NCBI GenBank assembly: GCA_019009955.1 | Contig: CM032233.1 | Location: 89,253,501 to 89,317,500 of the forward strand | From: Riptortus pedestris | Taxonomy: Eukaryota; Arthropoda; Insecta; Hemiptera; Alydidae | Direction of reading: 5' to 3' | Length of the DNA stretch: 64,000 bases | Part shown: positions 22,368 to 32,480 of the stretch, one piece after another | How positions within the stretch are numbered: position 1 is the stretch's first letter | Layout of the letters: every line of letters begins with the position of its first letter | Notes under the pieces: generated by a model | Seen by the model: only the letters and a program-made list of their open reading frames with translations | Database searches by the model: none | What the model was told of the DNA's origin: nothing | Translations under genes and position numbers: made by a program

Positions 22368-24152
22368 CTAGCTCAGATACCCGGCTTCGCCCGGGAATTC
22401 ATTTGAGGCTGAATGGTATTCTCCAGTGTTTAGGGTTGTTACCCATCGTTTCTGTGGATTTGTTAATAATAAAATTAATTTTTTATGTAAGACTTCACTG
22501 TCCTGCATATTGTCATATTTCCCGTTTCCTGTGCATTATTCATAGATTTAAATTTTTAGGGACAAAATATTAACATACATTTGAATTAATTTTTCCAGGT
22601 GAGGTACCTGGTAGTTCATATTGAAAAGAATTGTTGAGCAAATTTCTCTAAATAACAAAATAAACAACTTTTGTTATGTGCATATTTGCCGAAACCCCAA
22701 TGGGAAACGAAATATCACTATTTTCCTCCTCCCTGTCCCTAGAAATGTTAGTATGGTTTATTATAAGGAAGGCGTTAGTGCTAATACACATTCAGAGTGT
22801 TTTATTTAGTTTGGTTGAGTCTGTTGTGCTAAATAAAATTGTTGACTACCAATACACTTTTTAGCGTATAACGCCATTATACTTCGGTATACGACGATAG
22901 TGTATATAACAAAAGTTTCTCTAAATAACAAAACAAACAACTTTTTTTATGTTTATATTTGTGGAAAAACCAATAGGAAACGAAATATCGCTATTTTTAA
23001 TTTCAGGCTTCCCTTATAATCCCCACTCCTGCCCGTCCATAGAAATGTTGGTATGGCTTATTATAATGAAGGCCTCACTGCTAATACACATACCAAGTTT
23101 TATTTAGTTCGGTTGAGTCTTTTTTGGCAAATAATATTGTTGACTCCCGCTATAATTTTTAGCGTATAACACATTTAAACTTCGGTATATGACAAAAGTG
23201 TATATAACAAAAGTTTCTCTAAATAACAAAACAAACAACTTTTGTTATGTGCATATTTGCCGAAACCCCAATAGGAAACGAAATATCACTATTTTTAATT
23301 TCAGGTCTCTCTTATAACCCCCACTCCTGCCCGTCCCTACAAATGTTAGTATGACTTATTATAAGGAAGGCGTTAGTGCTAACTCACATACCGAGGTTGG
23401 TAGAGTTCGGTTGAGTTTTTTGTGCCAAATAAAATTGTTGACTTCCGCAGTAGTTTTTAACGTATAACTCATTTATACTTAGGTATATGACAAAAGTGTA
23501 TATAACAATCGTTACTCTAAATAACAAAATAAACAACTTTTGTTATGTTTATATTTGCCAAAAAACCAATAGGAAACGAAATACCGTTATATTTAATTTC
23601 TGGCCTCCCTTACAACCCCCACTCCTGCCCGTCCCTAGAAATGTTAGTATCGCTTGTTATAATGAAGGCATTAGTCCTAATACATATACCGAGTTTTATT
23701 TAGTTCGGTTGATTCTTTTGTGCCAAATAAAATTGTTGACTCGCGCTATAATTTTTAGCATATAACTCATTTATATTTAGGTATACAACGAAAGTGTATA
23801 TTACAAAAGTTACTCTAAATAATAAAATAAATAACTTTTGCTATGTGCATATTTGCCGAAAAACCAATAGGAAACGAAATATCGCTATTTTTAATTTCAG
23901 GCCTTCCTTATAACCCCCACTCCTGTACGTCTCAGAGAATATTACTATAGCCTAATGTCTAAGTTGGGCTAGTAGTAATATATATACCAAGTTTCATAAA
24001 ATTCGGTTCAGCCGTTTATGCGTGAAAAGGTAACAAACAAACAAACAAACATACACGAAAGAAACAAAATGCAGTTATGGTGTCTATGACATGTGAAACG
24101 AAAAGTTATCGTGAAATTTCGAGAAAAAAATCAATGTACAGACAGAGGTTAC

Positions 24153-24158
<6 letters not shown>
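22368..24158 (-). mobile_element. Family A copy, reverse, complete, with ~300-bp units
   Basis: It starts ACTAGCTCAGATACCCGG with an intact hairpin and ends GACAGAGGTTACAATTTTAT. AATRGGAAACGAAATAYC recurs near 22699, 22973, 23273, 23572 and 23869, so there are about four units of ~298 bp plus end domains. Each unit holds an inverted repeat ATAACAAAAGTT / AACTTTTGTTAT. Short in-frame peptides such as LNNKINNFCYVHICRKTNRK arise from this hairpin in every copy and are not evidence of coding. Confidence 0.88.

Positions 24159-24201
<43 letters not shown>
24159..24201. repeat. (TA)n tract
   Basis: A TA run at the 5' end of the reverse family A copy. Confidence 0.95.
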
Positions 24202-24206
<5 letters not shown>

Positions 24207-24849
24207 TAGATTTATGAGTTGCTAAATTAGACATCCAACTTTGGGACACTAAATAGGATTTATGTGTTCAATGAGAGGGCCTAAATAGAAATGTGAAATA
24301 TATTTGTTTATGTATCAATGATATGAATATTATCAAGGTGGGCAATTTTATATTTCACTACAACCAATAGGGGAAGGGGTTTACTTGGAAGTCAAAACTT
24401 ATATTAATTAATGTTGGTTTCATCAGGAAAATTTAATGAACATATTATGTTTATTGAAATAGACCAGAATTCAAATATGACTACCGTTTTAGGGGAAGCC
24501 ACCATTTTTATCACACTAGATAATAGTTTGGAGATTAAAAGGATTATTTTAGTTGTTGCAATTTTTTTGAGGGGCTTGAGAGACTAAAACTTCTAAAATT
24601 TGAACATTTCTAACAAGAAGATGGGGGAGATGTGCATTGGCTACTTAAATTGCTCCAAAAAATCATTAAAATAGAAATAAATAATTACATAAATTTTGAT
24701 GATTTGTCGGTTCTGCCTTCCCTCATCTTGTTAAAAATGTTCTTGCTTTAGAATTGTTCACCTCTCGTACCCCTTAGAGATATCTGCTTACATTTGCAAA
24801 TGCAGTTTCATTGATCTAGGGGAATGTATGAGATGAGTGAATGATTCCT
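24202..24849. other. Non-coding stretch, nothing recognised
   Basis: Includes a GGGGTTTACTTGGAAGTCAA motif near 24375 that resembles one near 8680. No gene. Confidence 0.4.
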
Positions 24850-24985
24850 TAGTCTTATGATCATTTCACCCTTTGCTGAAGACTGTGGAGATAAAAATGG
24901 CCCATCCCTTGCAAATGGATTTGAAGAAGGATTCAAGATGATCCTATTTATTGTTCAGACTGCAAGGGAACGAGCCCTGTCTTTT
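24850..24985 (+). repeat. Shared segment D (copy 2)
   Basis: GCTGAAGACTGTGGAGATAA and the following ~120 bases match the minus strand of 17530-17745, with several differences and a broken frame. Confidence 0.55.
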
Positions 24986-25338
24986 CTAGTTTTGTGATAA
25001 ATTTTTATATGTTGTTGGGTTATCTGCTGGTAACTTCCCTACCAAAATGGCTTTATATATAGTTTAAAGTATCTAAACTAAAATTAAGATTACCTCAACA
25101 GTTTAAATTATTGTCAACAAATAAATGATAATAATAACTAGATGAAACAGGTTCATATTCAAATAATATGGAATACAATTGCTCTGATAAATCAATCAGA
25201 AGTTCTCAAAATAATAAATAAAAAATTGAATTATATGGATAAATTTAAAATGTAATGAGTTGAATTGCATTAATCTATAGTAAAGAAGGCAGTGAAATTA
25301 ATGATCAATTATTAGTTGATGATGATTGTTATGATTAG
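24986..25338. other. Non-coding stretch, nothing recognised
   Basis: AT-rich DNA ahead of the LINE fragment. The 5' truncation point of that LINE probably lies near its right end. Confidence 0.4.
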
Positions 25339-25725
25339 TTGGAATATAATGAGTATGATATCAAAATTACAAACACTCCTAAAGGGCGACAATTACATAA
25401 GTACATACCAACTATATACCAGAGACAAAAAATAACACTTAGCAATTCTAAACAAATACAATTTATATCAGGACATGGACCTTCAAAAAGTTACTTGTAC
25501 AAATTTAAACTAACAAACACAAATACATGCAAATGTGACAATGAAACTGAACAGACATATGACCACCTCTTATACGACTGTACATTACTTGATGGACCAA
25601 GAACAAAACTCATCAAGTGCATTACCTTACAAAACGGAACTTGGCCGATGGACAAACCGAAACTTTTACTCAAATTCTACAAGGGATTTAATGCATTTAT
25701 AAAAGAATTGGACACCATTTTGTAG
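25339..25725 (+). pseudogene. LINE ORF2 C-terminus (5'-truncated R1/I-like element)
   Basis: There is an open stretch of 128 codons. It contains the block FISGHGPSKSYLYKFKLTNT, then CKCDNETEQTYDHLLYDCTL, then KLLLKFYKGFNAFIKEL near the stop. The order 'F.SGHG....YL.RF' followed by a C.C...E....H....C zinc-binding motif is typical of the extreme C-terminus of R1, I and jockey-type non-LTR ORF2 proteins (family knowledge). RT and endonuclease parts are absent, so this is a 5'-truncated, dead insertion, though the remaining frame is still open, which suggests moderate age. It is followed by a possible 3' UTR with a tRNA-like segment. Confidence 0.75.
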
Positions 25726-25739
25726 ATCTACACCTGGGG

Positions 25740-25960
25740 ATCAGGTTGGCCATGTGAGTTAAAGCATTGCCTTTAATATCACATGGTAAACCTAGAGTGG
25801 CATTTTTAGCATATAACTCATTTATATTTAGGTATACAACGAAAGTGTATATTACAAAAGTTACTCTAAATAATAAAATAAATAACTTTTGCTATGTGCA
25901 TATTTGCCGAAAAACCAATAGGAAACGAAATATAGAGTGGCGAGTTCGATTCCCGCCCTG
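25740..25960 (+). other. tRNA-like (SINE-type) segment split by a 131-bp insert
   Basis: Ignoring the insert, the sequence has TTGGCCATGTGAGTTAAAGC, an A-box-like stretch, and about 50 bases later GAGTTCGATTCCCGCC, a good B-box. This spacing is normal for a tRNA-derived SINE head. It follows the LINE C-terminus directly and could be part of that element's 3' UTR or a separate SINE. It is not a functional tRNA: no acceptor stem was found. Confidence 0.5.
25802..25932 (-). repeat. Relocated 131-bp piece of family A
   Basis: The 131 bases are identical to 23751-23881, including private variants of that copy (TTTATATTTAGGTATACAAC, AATAAAATAAATAACTTTTG). TAGAGTGGC flanks the insert on both sides (25793-25801 and 25933-25941). 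It has no terminus of family A, so it did not arrive as a whole element. Confidence 0.9.
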
Positions 25961-26226
25961 GGCAGTAGAAATTTATTTGGTGACGGACTCACTAAATAAA
26001 TTCCTTAGTCCTACCCTGCCTAGAATAGGGCCACCACTCTAGGTTTACAACGCGAGATTAAGACAATATCCTTAACTCATACGGCCAACCTGAGCCCCAA
26101 TTTTATGACCAACGACATAATGATACAGTAATAGTGTTAACAAGTCACAATTTTCTGAAGAAGTGGATAAGAATTAATTGTAAGCATAGCTCTGGTTAGT
26201 TCATAAGCATTGTTTACATTCAGATA

Positions 26227-26270
26227 GCCAAATCGCCAAGATGAGGGTGCTCCTGTATAAATAAATAAAT
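26227..26270 (+). mobile_element. 44-bp LINE 3'-end insertion with TSD
   Basis: CCAAATCGCCAAGATGAGGG, then TGCTCCTGTAT and (AAAT)n, flanked by ACATTCAGATA at 26216-26226 and 26271-26281. The 11-bp direct repeat and the tail identify a severely 5'-truncated retrotransposition event. Confidence 0.65.
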
Positions 26271-26281
26271 ACATTCAGATA

Positions 26282-28039
26282 ATGTGGTTAGATAAATGAT
26301 ATAAAATGAATATTTTATATTGTGTAGGCTGTTAAAGGTTATATGACTTCATTTAAATCAAATTCTGCTTAATTTCTTTTGAAAAACATACCTGAATGTC
26401 AGCTGCTGAAAACGTTACCAACTTAAACCTATATTATATTAATAATAAAAAAAAAATACTGAAGCTAAACGTATTTCAAAATTTTAATCTCAGCAGCCTG
26501 GGTTACAACTGTAGAGAAGGGACTGAGACTGTTACATTAGGCACAATGGCGCCCACGGAAGGGAATACACTCTAGATTTGATAAGACCAGTATAGTATAT
26601 ATATATAGTTTGCATAATAATAATTTAAAATTTATATGTGTAAATGTCAATTTTTCTTCATTCCTGGTTTTTATACATATTCATGCGATCGTTTTAACAA
26701 AATTCCAACTTAAAATAAAAATGATATTTAGACGTTGAATGTAAATATTTATATCTGTCAACATTGCGATTTTCCACATCAGAATACTCCAAGCTATAGA
26801 GTAATTTTAATCGGACTAGAAAATTTCAAATTCACATTTTGCCTAAATAAGAAACTTTTTTTTTTTTTTACAATTGATACAGTAACTCTGATAGAAACCG
26901 ACAGAAAAGAATGCTGACACACACATCTTAAGGCTGAATCAAGATTGAATTTATTGATTTTTTAAGCTACATAACTTTACTGCTAGTTAAGCAATAAATC
27001 TTTTAAGCTTCTCCTACTTTGGTGTGCAAAAGCATGGGGGGGGGCAGTAATTAGCTTGGTCTGTAGAAGAGTTTGCGTGATAGAGCAGGGTCTAGGGCTT
27101 AAAAAGAGTATGGAAATATAAAGTCTATGAAAACTATAAAATGGACCGAATATACTGGTGGTGTTGTTGAATGAAGGAGTGTATGTTTCCTAGTTGTAGC
27201 ACGTTAAACTTCCTGGGAAGGACAGTTATTTACTTGCTGACATCATCCTCAGACTTTGAACCGAAAGTCCAAAGAATTCATACTCATTCCTAATCATCAT
27301 CACCATAACTCCTTTATTTCGTTTAATAAAGTGTCCTTTCCCTGTTGTAACTCCAGAACCTCAACTGTAATTACTAAATTTTATCTTTTCATGCATTCTA
27401 CCAGCAGCTGTTGTGGCTCACGTCATAATAACGCCACCGTTAAAAGCCCATGTAAAGGTTAATCAGGGCAACCACTTAATCCTCTTTGTTTACTTTCCGG
27501 TCCGGAAAAAACTATGGCTTCTCTAGCCTTCCGTTGTGGCGGTGCTTACTCTAAGTCAGTATATTACACGTACCTTGAGGCAAGCTCTCTCTGCTCTCGC
27601 CGTCAACATGCCCTCATTGGCAGTCAATTTTAATGTGCACAATTTGTGAGTTACAGACAATTCGGTTGTGTGAACTGAACTAAAAGGGTTGGGGAACCAC
27701 TCAACTGCTCGGAGAAGTAAATTAATTATATTGTGCTAGCAGCACAATTATTAATTATGTTACTATTAGTTTCAATAGTTGCTGATTTATTCACTTATTG
27801 GCTGCTTAATCAATATTAAGGTTCATCGATTTTCTTGGATAATCATATTATTCACAAGTCTGAAAGTATGAAACGATTAGGTAAACATTACAGCAGTTTC
27901 AAGTGGGTGGGAAGAGGCCTTTCAATAAATAACTGTGTGTTGATTTTAGGTGTCCAATTGAAATACAAACAAGGATAACATCCTCTTTTCGGATTTTTCT
28001 ACCTGGAGCATCCTAGATAATATTGTAGTGGCAGCATTC
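26282..28039. other. Non-coding stretch before Gypsy relic
   Basis: Contains G8 and poly-T runs and a GC-richer zone at 27480-27660 (TTTCCGGTCCGGAAAAAACT and following). I looked for a 5' LTR matching 30832-31200 and found none. No gene is supported. Confidence 0.4.
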
Positions 28040-28076
28040 GTTGCCATGGGAACGTGGTGAGCGTTGCTATGGCAAC
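28040..28076. promoter_or_regulatory. Two X-box-like (RFX) motifs
   Basis: GTTGCCATGGGAAC (28040-28053) and GTTGCTATGGCAAC (28063-28076). Each differs at one position from the RFX consensus GTNRCC-N2-RGYAAC (established). Spacing is 23 bp start to start. No adjacent host gene is recognised, so function is inferred only. Confidence 0.4.
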
Positions 28077-28530
28077 GGAGCCAGCCAGCTGTGAAGAACA
28101 GAAAGTTGTGAAGGCTAGTGTTTTCTTCTGCCTTTCACTCAGTGTACATATGTAGCTCCTTCTTTTGATAATCTTCAAATATGTGTTTGTTACAAACAAA
28201 TATAAATAGTGCTGTGTTTAGAAAATTTGCATTTATTTAACGCATCTATTTAACATAAGTACGTTAAAGTGATGACCAACCGACGTGATTTTAATATGCC
28301 CGTCTCGATCACGTAAGTAGAAAAATAAAGTATGACCTTCATGGAGCATAAGAGTGTTATATAGCCATCTTATTGTTGAAATAACGTCAGCAAATACCTC
28401 TTAAGACATCGAAGGCACCTCAGCAGCAAAGGTAAACCCGTAGTTACCCCATTAAACCGACGAAAGTTTTTTTTTTTCCTTCTGTGCGAGCTTACTTTTG
28501 ATTTTTTTTTAATATATATAATCAACTTAC

Positions 28531-29177
28531 GTGACGATGACGGATCAGACAAAACAGCAACCAGAGCCTCTGGCCCATGAATCCCTGTTCCATCCAGAGG
28601 TAGCGACGTTTTCAGGAGCATCATCCCGGTTACCAGCGTTCTATAAGACGAACCCAAAACTCTGGTTCTTACAAGTGGATGCCGTATTTGTCGTATCTAG
28701 GGTGACTTCATCCCAATTGAAGTTCCAGGCGGTTGTAGCCAGATTGGAGTTAGACTTTCTGACGCAAGTAGTAGATCTCTTCACACGTGCTTCTGAAGAC
28801 CCATACAGGCAGCTTAAGAGCGTCTTATTTCTATTTACGGCGAATCGGAAAGTCGTCGAATCAAGAAACTGCTCGAGGATACCCAGCTAGGGCAGTCAGT
28901 CCCTTCGCAGCTATGTAGGCAGATGATACAGCTGGCGGGATCTACCTTCAGCGCAGACGTCGTCAGGACAATTTGGCTTATGAATTTACCCCCGCGCATG
29001 CAAGGAATTCTGGTTGCCACAATCAGGAGGACGTGGAAGACCAGAGTGGCTGATCGCATTATGGAGGCAGAGCGGCCTGAAGCCTACACTTTTACAACCC
29101 CGCGCACTGCCACGTTAATTGAACCCTCAACCAGCTCCAGCAATGACGCCATTCTAGAGGAGCTGAAGAAGCTTTGA
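28531..29177 (+). pseudogene. Gypsy (Ty3-like) gag, frameshifted
   Basis: The first frame (from ATG near 28534) reads FSGASSRLPAFYKTNPKLWF and LQVDAVFVVSRVTSSQLKFQ. This is the start of arthropod Gypsy Gag ('..P.fw..nP.lWF.qvEaqF....it.q..kf..vva.L'). Near 28820 the homology moves to another frame (ISIYGESESRRIKKLLEDTQ, then STFSADVVRTIWLMNLPPRM), which runs to a TGA at 29175-29177. Gag packages the element RNA in family members. One shift plus one stop mean this copy is dead. No 5' LTR was located upstream. Confidence 0.85.
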
Positions 29178-29782
29178 ACAGAGGTAGTACATCTACAACA
29201 GCGATGTAAGTCAGGTAGCAGGCATAGTAGTAGTTCCCCGGAAAGCGGGAACTCGAAGTCTTCAGGCGACGGACTCTTCTTCTTCCACCGCAGATTTGGA
29301 GCCAAGGTCCGGAAATGCCAAAACCCTGCCACTGGAAGCCTCGTGAGCAGCAGGAATTTTAGAGGGGCCGACTGATGAAGCGGCAATCGTCGAAGCCCAG
29401 CCACAGCGTCGCCTGTTTATTACAGACAAGAGGTCAGGTCTTTCCTTTCTGGTAGATACCGGCGCCCCTATCTCAATCATTCCCCGTAACCCTGGTATCC
29501 ACCGCACCCCCACTGACTACACACCAACAACACGGCCACCCCTACCTACGGCGAGAAGGAACTCAATCTCGACATCGGTCTCCGGCGCATCTTTCCCTGG
29601 ACCTTTGTGGTAGCTGATGTTGGTCGTCCCATACTCGGTGAAGACTTCCTGTTCCAACACAGGCTCTCCGTGGATGTTAGCAGCAGAAGGCTCTCCGACC
29701 AGCACACCGGTCTCAAGACGATTGAGAGAGTTCCACTGTCTCTGCACCTTCTATCTCCACCATCCCCGACGGTTGTCTTCAA
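29178..29782 (+). pseudogene. Gypsy nucleocapsid tail and aspartic protease remnant
   Basis: After the stop the frame continues as TEVVHLQQRCKSG and FFFHRRFGAKVRKCQNPATG, a degraded zinc-knuckle-type block. In a second frame, near 29405, RRLFITDKRSGLSFLVDTGA, with the DTGA active-site motif of retroviral-type aspartic proteases, is followed by PISIIPRNPG. A further frame carries the rest of the protease: TYGEKELNLDIGLRRIFPWT and VADVGRPILGEDFLFQH. Multiple shifts make it non-functional. The sequence then runs into LTR-like DNA at 29783. Reverse transcriptase, RNase H and integrase are all missing. Confidence 0.8.
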
Positions 29783-30084
29783 TGACAGTGTTGCCATAAA
29801 CAATTTAAACTAAAATAATTACTGTAATATTAAAGTGGGTACACTGCGAGCAACCTACCAATTACCTTTTAGTTAGTGTGTGAAATTAATCGCGTACCCT
29901 CGCAGTCGTATCTATTAGTGCTCCGTTCTTTTTGTCTACTCTACTTCAATTCGTTATTTATTATTCATCCGAAGACTTATCATTTTGTTTTGTTCATTCT
30001 TTATTTTTCGACAGTGTGTATTTTTGTTAATTTTTTGTATAAATTACAGTTGACTTATTCCATTCAAGTTTTATCCGTACATTA
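29783..30084 (+). mobile_element. Partial Gypsy LTR (3' side of plus-strand relic)
   Basis: Starting GACAGTGTTGCC it follows the minus-strand LTR at 30832-31200: a GGTACACTGCGAGCAA block, TTAGTGTGTGAAATTAAT, TATTTTTCGACAG, ending CCGTACATTA. The LTR's first ~75 bases are absent, so the deletion that removed pol also entered the LTR. Confidence 0.75.
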
Positions 30085-30132
30085 AATATGTATACTCAGA
30101 GGGGGGGGGGGCGAAGTGCCAACAAATAATGG

Positions 30133-30234
30133 TTTTAGCAGATTTCCCTTAAGGGAAATCAGCTATTGAGGTCGTGTTGATGACGCGATTTTCGAAATTT
30201 TTCTTCAAATGTCCGTCGATCCTACCCAAGAGAT

Positions 30235-30240
<6 letters not shown>
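30133..30240 (-). mobile_element. Family B 3' end, reverse
   Basis: Starts TTTTAGCAGATTTCCCTTAA, the palindromic terminus, and runs to CGATCCTACCCAAGAGATGA before (TA)n. The rest of the element is absent; family A follows. Confidence 0.85.

Positions 30241-30297
<57 letters not shown>
30241..30297. repeat. (TA)n tract
   Basis: TA run joining a family B end to a family A end. Confidence 0.95.
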
Positions 30298-30299
<2 letters not shown>

Positions 30300-30831
30300 T
30301 AGCTCAGATACCTGGCTTCGCCCAGGAATTCATTTTAGGCTGAATGGAGATGGTATTTTTGTGGCAAGGCTTTAGGTTGCACAATATTTTGACATTTACC
30401 CGTCCCAGTGTTTAGGGTCTATACCCGTCGTTGCTGTGGATTTGTTAATAATAAAATTGATTTTTTATCTAAGATTTCACTGTCCTCCATAATGTCATAT
30501 TTTCCGTCTCCTGTGTATTATGCATAGATATGAATTATTAAGGACAAAATATTAACATAGATTTGAATTAATTTTACCAGGTGAGGTACCTGGTAGTTCA
30601 TGTTGGAAAGAATTGTTGAGCTTATCAACATTTCTACCCAAATTAGTTGCTTCATACATTCCTCCCGAAAAAATGTGTAAAACAAAAGTCACTCTAAATA
30701 ACAAAGTAAACAACTTTTGTATGTGCACGCTTGTCGAAAAACAAATAGACCATGAAATATCGCGAATTTTTATTTCAGGCCTCCCTTATAACCCCCACTC
30801 CCGTTGGAACCCAATGATTTTAATATAGCTT
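30298..30831 (-). mobile_element. Family A, 3' half, reverse, interrupted by Gypsy
   Basis: From ACTAGCTCAGATACCTGG (hairpin CCTGGCTTCGCCCAGG, a compensated variant) to CAATGATTTTAATATAGCTT, where the Gypsy LTR begins. Confidence 0.85.
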
Positions 30832-31200
30832 TAATGTACGGGTTTTTATAACGTACAATAACAAAACTAGAAAGTAATAAGGCACTATAAATTATAAAAA
30901 AACAAACAACTGGTCGAAAAATAAAAGATTGAAGAACACTAAATGCAATAAATAATAACAATCGGTTTTTGGATAGATAACAACAAAAATGGTTCGGAGC
31001 AGAGTTCACAAATACACAACAAACACAACTGCGAGAGTAAGCGGTCAATTTTACACACTAACTGCAGGATATTATGAGATTGCTCGCAGTATAGCCACCT
31101 TAAAATTAGATTAATTGTTTTAGGTTAAATAGTTCCTGGCAACACTGTCACTGAGACCACGTGGCAGCTAGTAGGGGTTAGGTTAAGAGTTGCTACATCA
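30832..31200 (-). mobile_element. Gypsy 3' LTR, complete
   Basis: Read on the minus strand it starts TGATGTAGCAACTC and ends CCGTACATTA, so the ends are near-inverted (TGATGTA / TACATTA). It has 369 bp. The pol stop codon TGA is the first three bases of the LTR, and a purine tract lies just before it. It inserted in a family A copy at TTTAATATAGCTT. Confidence 0.8.
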
Positions 31201-31850
31201 CCTCCCCCCAATGACAGAGTCATGGAAGCGGTCAGGAAGTCTAATGGGTCTTATTCGACGAGTCCGGTGAGGTTGTTCCGCTTGTGTGGCTGTGTCATTG
31301 GCTGAAGACTGGTTGGAAGGGTGCAGTGTTGTCTGGGGATTCGCAGAGGTCTGCTGTGCTGAGGGGTTGGATGAGGTTTGTTGCGATGAGTCCTGGATGA
31401 TGTAGGCTGGCTTCAGACGGTCGAGTGAGACGGTTCTTGGTCCCGTAGGAAGTTGGATCTTGAATGTCTTCGGCTGTCGGTCCAGTACCAGATGAGGTCC
31501 TGAGTATGGTGGTGTTAGGGGTTGGCGAACTGCATCATCTCGTAGGAACACATGAGTGCAGTTCCTGAGGTCCTTAGGAACAAAGGTTTGGCTGCTGCTG
31601 GGACGGTGAGGTGCTAGTCGAAGGTCCTTCATGTGGTCCCTCAACCTCCGCAGGAACTCCTCGGGGTCCTCAGGCCGTTGGTGGCTTGCGAGCAACTCAC
31701 CAGGGGCTGCCCAAATACCAGTTCTGCTGCACTACTGGTGTTATCATCCCGCACTGCTGCTCTTAGACAAACAAGTACTATGGGCAGCAGGTCAGTCCAT
31801 CTCGATGAGCCGTTGAGGTGAGCTGTGAGAGCTGCTTTGAGTGTCCTGTG
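31198..31850 (-). pseudogene. Gypsy integrase C-terminal region, frameshifted
   Basis: The upper part reads HRTLKAALTAHLNGSSRWTD, LLPIVLVCLRAAVRDDNTSS and AAELVFGQPLVS. After a frame change near 31690, LASHQRPEDPEEFLRRLRDH is followed by CTHVFLRDDAVRQPLTPPYS, GPHLVLDRQPKTFKIQLPTG and VSLDRLKPAYI. This order (end of the integrase core, then the 'VF.R.D.vr.pL.PPY.Gp..V' and 'v.iDRLKPA' blocks) is typical of arthropod Gypsy Pol. A stop occurs just after the IN Glu-Arg motif. The last residues, SVIGGR, overlap the polypurine tract. Confidence 0.85.
31201..31210 (-). promoter_or_regulatory. Polypurine tract of minus-strand Gypsy
   Basis: The minus-strand TGGGGGGAGG lies directly before the LTR start TGATGTAG. 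In LTR elements such a tract primes plus-strand DNA synthesis (established). Confidence 0.7.
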
Positions 31851-32480
31851 TCACCGTTCAATACAGCCGTTACTTTGTGGATGGTAAGGAGTTGTCCTAG
31901 TACGTTTGATCCAAAGAATGTGTGTGAGCTTGCAGAATATTTGACTCTCGAACTGCCGCCCTTGGTCCGTTGTTATTCTAGTTGGGACGCCATAGCGACA
32001 AATCCAAGTCCTGTGTAGGGCTCTGAATATCGTGTCTGCACTGATATGTTCAATTGGCTCTGCTTCGGGCCACCGGGTAAACCTGTCTGCCATAGTAAGG
32101 CAATAATGTTTGCCGTCCGATGTTGGGAGTGGTCCAATGATGTCTATGTGGACGTGCTCGAAGCGAGCACTTGTGGCAAAGGTTCCCGGGGGCGTGACAG
32201 TGTGGCGATGTACCTTAGTCCGCAGACAAGCGACACAAGCACGTGCCCAGGTGGCAATGTCCACATTTATGTTTGGCCAGAAGAATCGTTGGGCAATAAG
32301 TCTCCTTGACCCGCGTATACCCGGGTGGCTGAGGTTGTCGATATGAGTAAAAATCGATTCTCTCAATGATGCAGGCAGGTACGGACGGTATCGTCGGATG
32401 GATGGGACAAAGTGAGAGCCGACTTGATGTCTTGCTGACGTAGGCGAAATGCAGCGTCTGCTTCCTTGGACCATTCCAGA
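31851..32480 (-). pseudogene. Gypsy integrase (zinc and DDE core)
   Basis: The reading shows LPASLRESIFTHIDNLSHPG, then RGSRRLIAQRFFWPN and ACVACLRTKVHRHT, an HHCC zinc domain with its final CxxC (CVAC). The catalytic core follows: FEHVHIDIIGPLP (first Asp), RITTDQGRQFES (second Asp) and YHPQSNGCIER (Glu). All three catalytic residues are present. Integrase joins element DNA to the target in active copies. This copy is disabled because the RNase H domain upstream is missing and a stop follows the ER residues. Confidence 0.88.

Noticed and set aside
23487..23765. Repeated peptides of the type LNNKINNFCYVHICRKTNRK in many ORFs (also 33542, 40206, 44013 and others)
   Set aside because: They come from the conserved hairpin of family A. 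Frames break at different points in each copy and no start or domain is shared, so I see no conserved protein.
21387..24158. Regularly spaced ~300-bp repeats considered as a CRISPR-like or satellite array
   Set aside because: Units are too long, have no unique spacers and sit within bounded transposon copies in a eukaryotic genome.
26282..28530. Possible 5' LTR for the plus-strand Gypsy relic
   Set aside because: I compared by eye with the 369-bp LTR at 30832-31200 and saw no matching block.
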